Source: Listeria marthii FSL S4-120
Lineage (GTDB): Bacteria > Bacillota > Bacilli > Lactobacillales > Listeriaceae
Assembly: GCA_000183865.1 (NCBI GenBank)
Contig: CM001047.1
Span: 1,631,738 to 1,638,338, forward strand
Direction: 5' to 3'
DNA: 6,601 nucleotides
Every line of letters begins with the position of its first letter. Position 1 is the first letter of the stretch. The notes below the pieces were generated by a model. That model saw nothing but the letters and a program-made list of their open reading frames with translations. It did not search any database and was not told where the DNA came from. Positions 6,035-6,601 of the stretch are shown piece by piece. The translations under genes and the position numbers were made by a program.

Positions 6035-6601
6035 AATGTCTAATAATTTGAATTTTATCGGTATGATTTGTATCAATGCTTGCGGTTCCACCAATTGAGA
6101 AAGTCGCAATTGGCTGCGTATGTCCAAAATCCGCGCCAGATATAACGGGGATTTTCTGTAATGCCGTCTTCGTTTCAATGATATAAGCTAATTTCTCCGC
6201 CGTCATTGCTGTTTTCTGTTGGAAACGACCGATTACCAGCCCTTGAATCTCATCTGCACCCGGTTGGCTAAGTAGCGATTCCAAATCACGGTCAAATGTT
6301 TCTGGAACAGTCATAAAATCGTCTTCAATAAACAAGATCGCACCCGCCAAATTCGGCATATATTCGGTTCCTTGCAGTAAATTAAGCGTGCATAAGTTCC
6401 CGCCAATGATAGTCCCTTCTGCCTCTCCCGGTTGCATAACAACTAATCCGTCATTCGGGATGAAATTTCGATTCTCTTGATCCAAATACCATTCATCATC
6501 ACTCCATGCTGCACTTTCTGTTAAAGCAAACGGTTCTTTTTGTATTAAACAAGCGCTAAATGAATTGATTACATAATCTAGACCTTTTTCCATGGAAAAG
6601 T
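6033..6601 (-). CDS. S66 family peptidase (LD-carboxypeptidase/MccF-like), C-terminal part
   Basis: The gene is cut by the right edge of the window; about 189 C-terminal codons are visible, and the frame stays open past the Met codon at 6593-6591, so that Met is not the likely start. Family members are about 300-350 residues long. S66 enzymes use a Ser-Glu-His triad. The Glu (in LFIEDD, codon 6326-6324) and the His (in DFGHT, codon 6122-6120) are visible; the nucleophile Ser lies in the missing N-terminal half. IGGNLCTLNLLQGTEYMP is a strong family signature, close to the MccF version. Known roles are trimming murein tetrapeptides (LdcA) or cleaving microcin C-like toxins for immunity (MccF). 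The spacing and wording of the motifs favour MccF-like, but the substrate is open. It converges on the ABC operon and shares its terminator. I recall it as the lmo1638 counterpart. Confidence 0.9.
   Translation of the reverse strand, partial: FSMEKGLDYVINSFSACLIQKEPFALTESAAWSDDEWYLDQENRNFIPNDGLVVMQPGEAEGTIIGGNLCTLNLLQGTEYMPNLAGAILFIEDDFMTVPETFDRDLESLLSQPGADEIQGLVIGRFQQKTAMTAEKLAYIIETKTALQKIPVISGADFGHTQPIATFSIGGTASIDTNHTDKIQIIRH

Noticed and set aside
5904..6098. Plus-strand ORF running through the permease stop and the terminator
   Set aside because: It crosses a strong terminator hairpin and overlaps two real genes in other frames.
6591..6593. Met codon as the true start of the S66 peptidase
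   Set aside because: The frame is open upstream to the window edge, and the catalytic Ser region of the family would be missing; the gene is truncated by the window, not short.

Overview
The window looks like chromosomal DNA of a low-GC Firmicute, almost certainly Listeria (L. monocytogenes or a close relative). I base this on the AdhE protein, which I recognise as Listeria adhesion protein (LAP), and on the gene order. From memory the order matches the lmo1634-lmo1638 neighbourhood of EGD-e, next to the trp operon; no database search was run. I see no mobile element, phage gene, tRNA, rRNA or CRISPR array.

Layout. Bases 1-332, read leftwards on the minus strand, hold a regulatory leader and no gene: a sigma-A promoter (304-332), then a T-box riboswitch with a UGG (Trp) specifier, ending in a strong intrinsic terminator (10-64). 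The controlled gene lies beyond base 1 and is probably trpE of the trp operon. Bases 333-595 are AT-rich and hold no convincing gene. The one item of note is a 17-codon minus-strand ORF (452-505) with a strong Shine-Dalgarno. Bases 596-778 are the control region of adhE/lap: a Rex-like operator that overlaps a near-match to the ParB site parS, a good sigma-A promoter, a leader hairpin and a strong RBS. Bases 779-3379 encode the 866-residue bifunctional aldehyde/alcohol dehydrogenase, followed by a terminator hairpin.

Bases 3456-5997 hold three plus-strand genes: a small PhnB-like VOC-fold protein, an ABC ATPase of the BcrA type, and its six-helix permease, whose start overlaps the ATPase stop by 4 nt. 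The same 12-bp palindrome lies upstream of both the VOC gene and the ATPase gene, next to their -10 elements, so one regulator may control both units. A terminator that works in both directions (6003-6034) separates this unit from a convergent minus-strand gene. That gene is an S66 family (LD-carboxypeptidase/MccF-like) peptidase cut off by the right edge of the window.

How the parts work together. AdhE regenerates NAD+ by reducing acetyl-CoA to ethanol during fermentation, which fits control by the NADH-sensing repressor Rex. In pathogenic Listeria the same protein also acts as an adhesin. The trp leader senses uncharged tRNA-Trp. The ABC pair resembles exporters that give resistance to peptides or antibiotics. 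The S66 peptidase belongs to a family active in cell-wall turnover or microcin C-type self-immunity. The last two assignments are family-level only.
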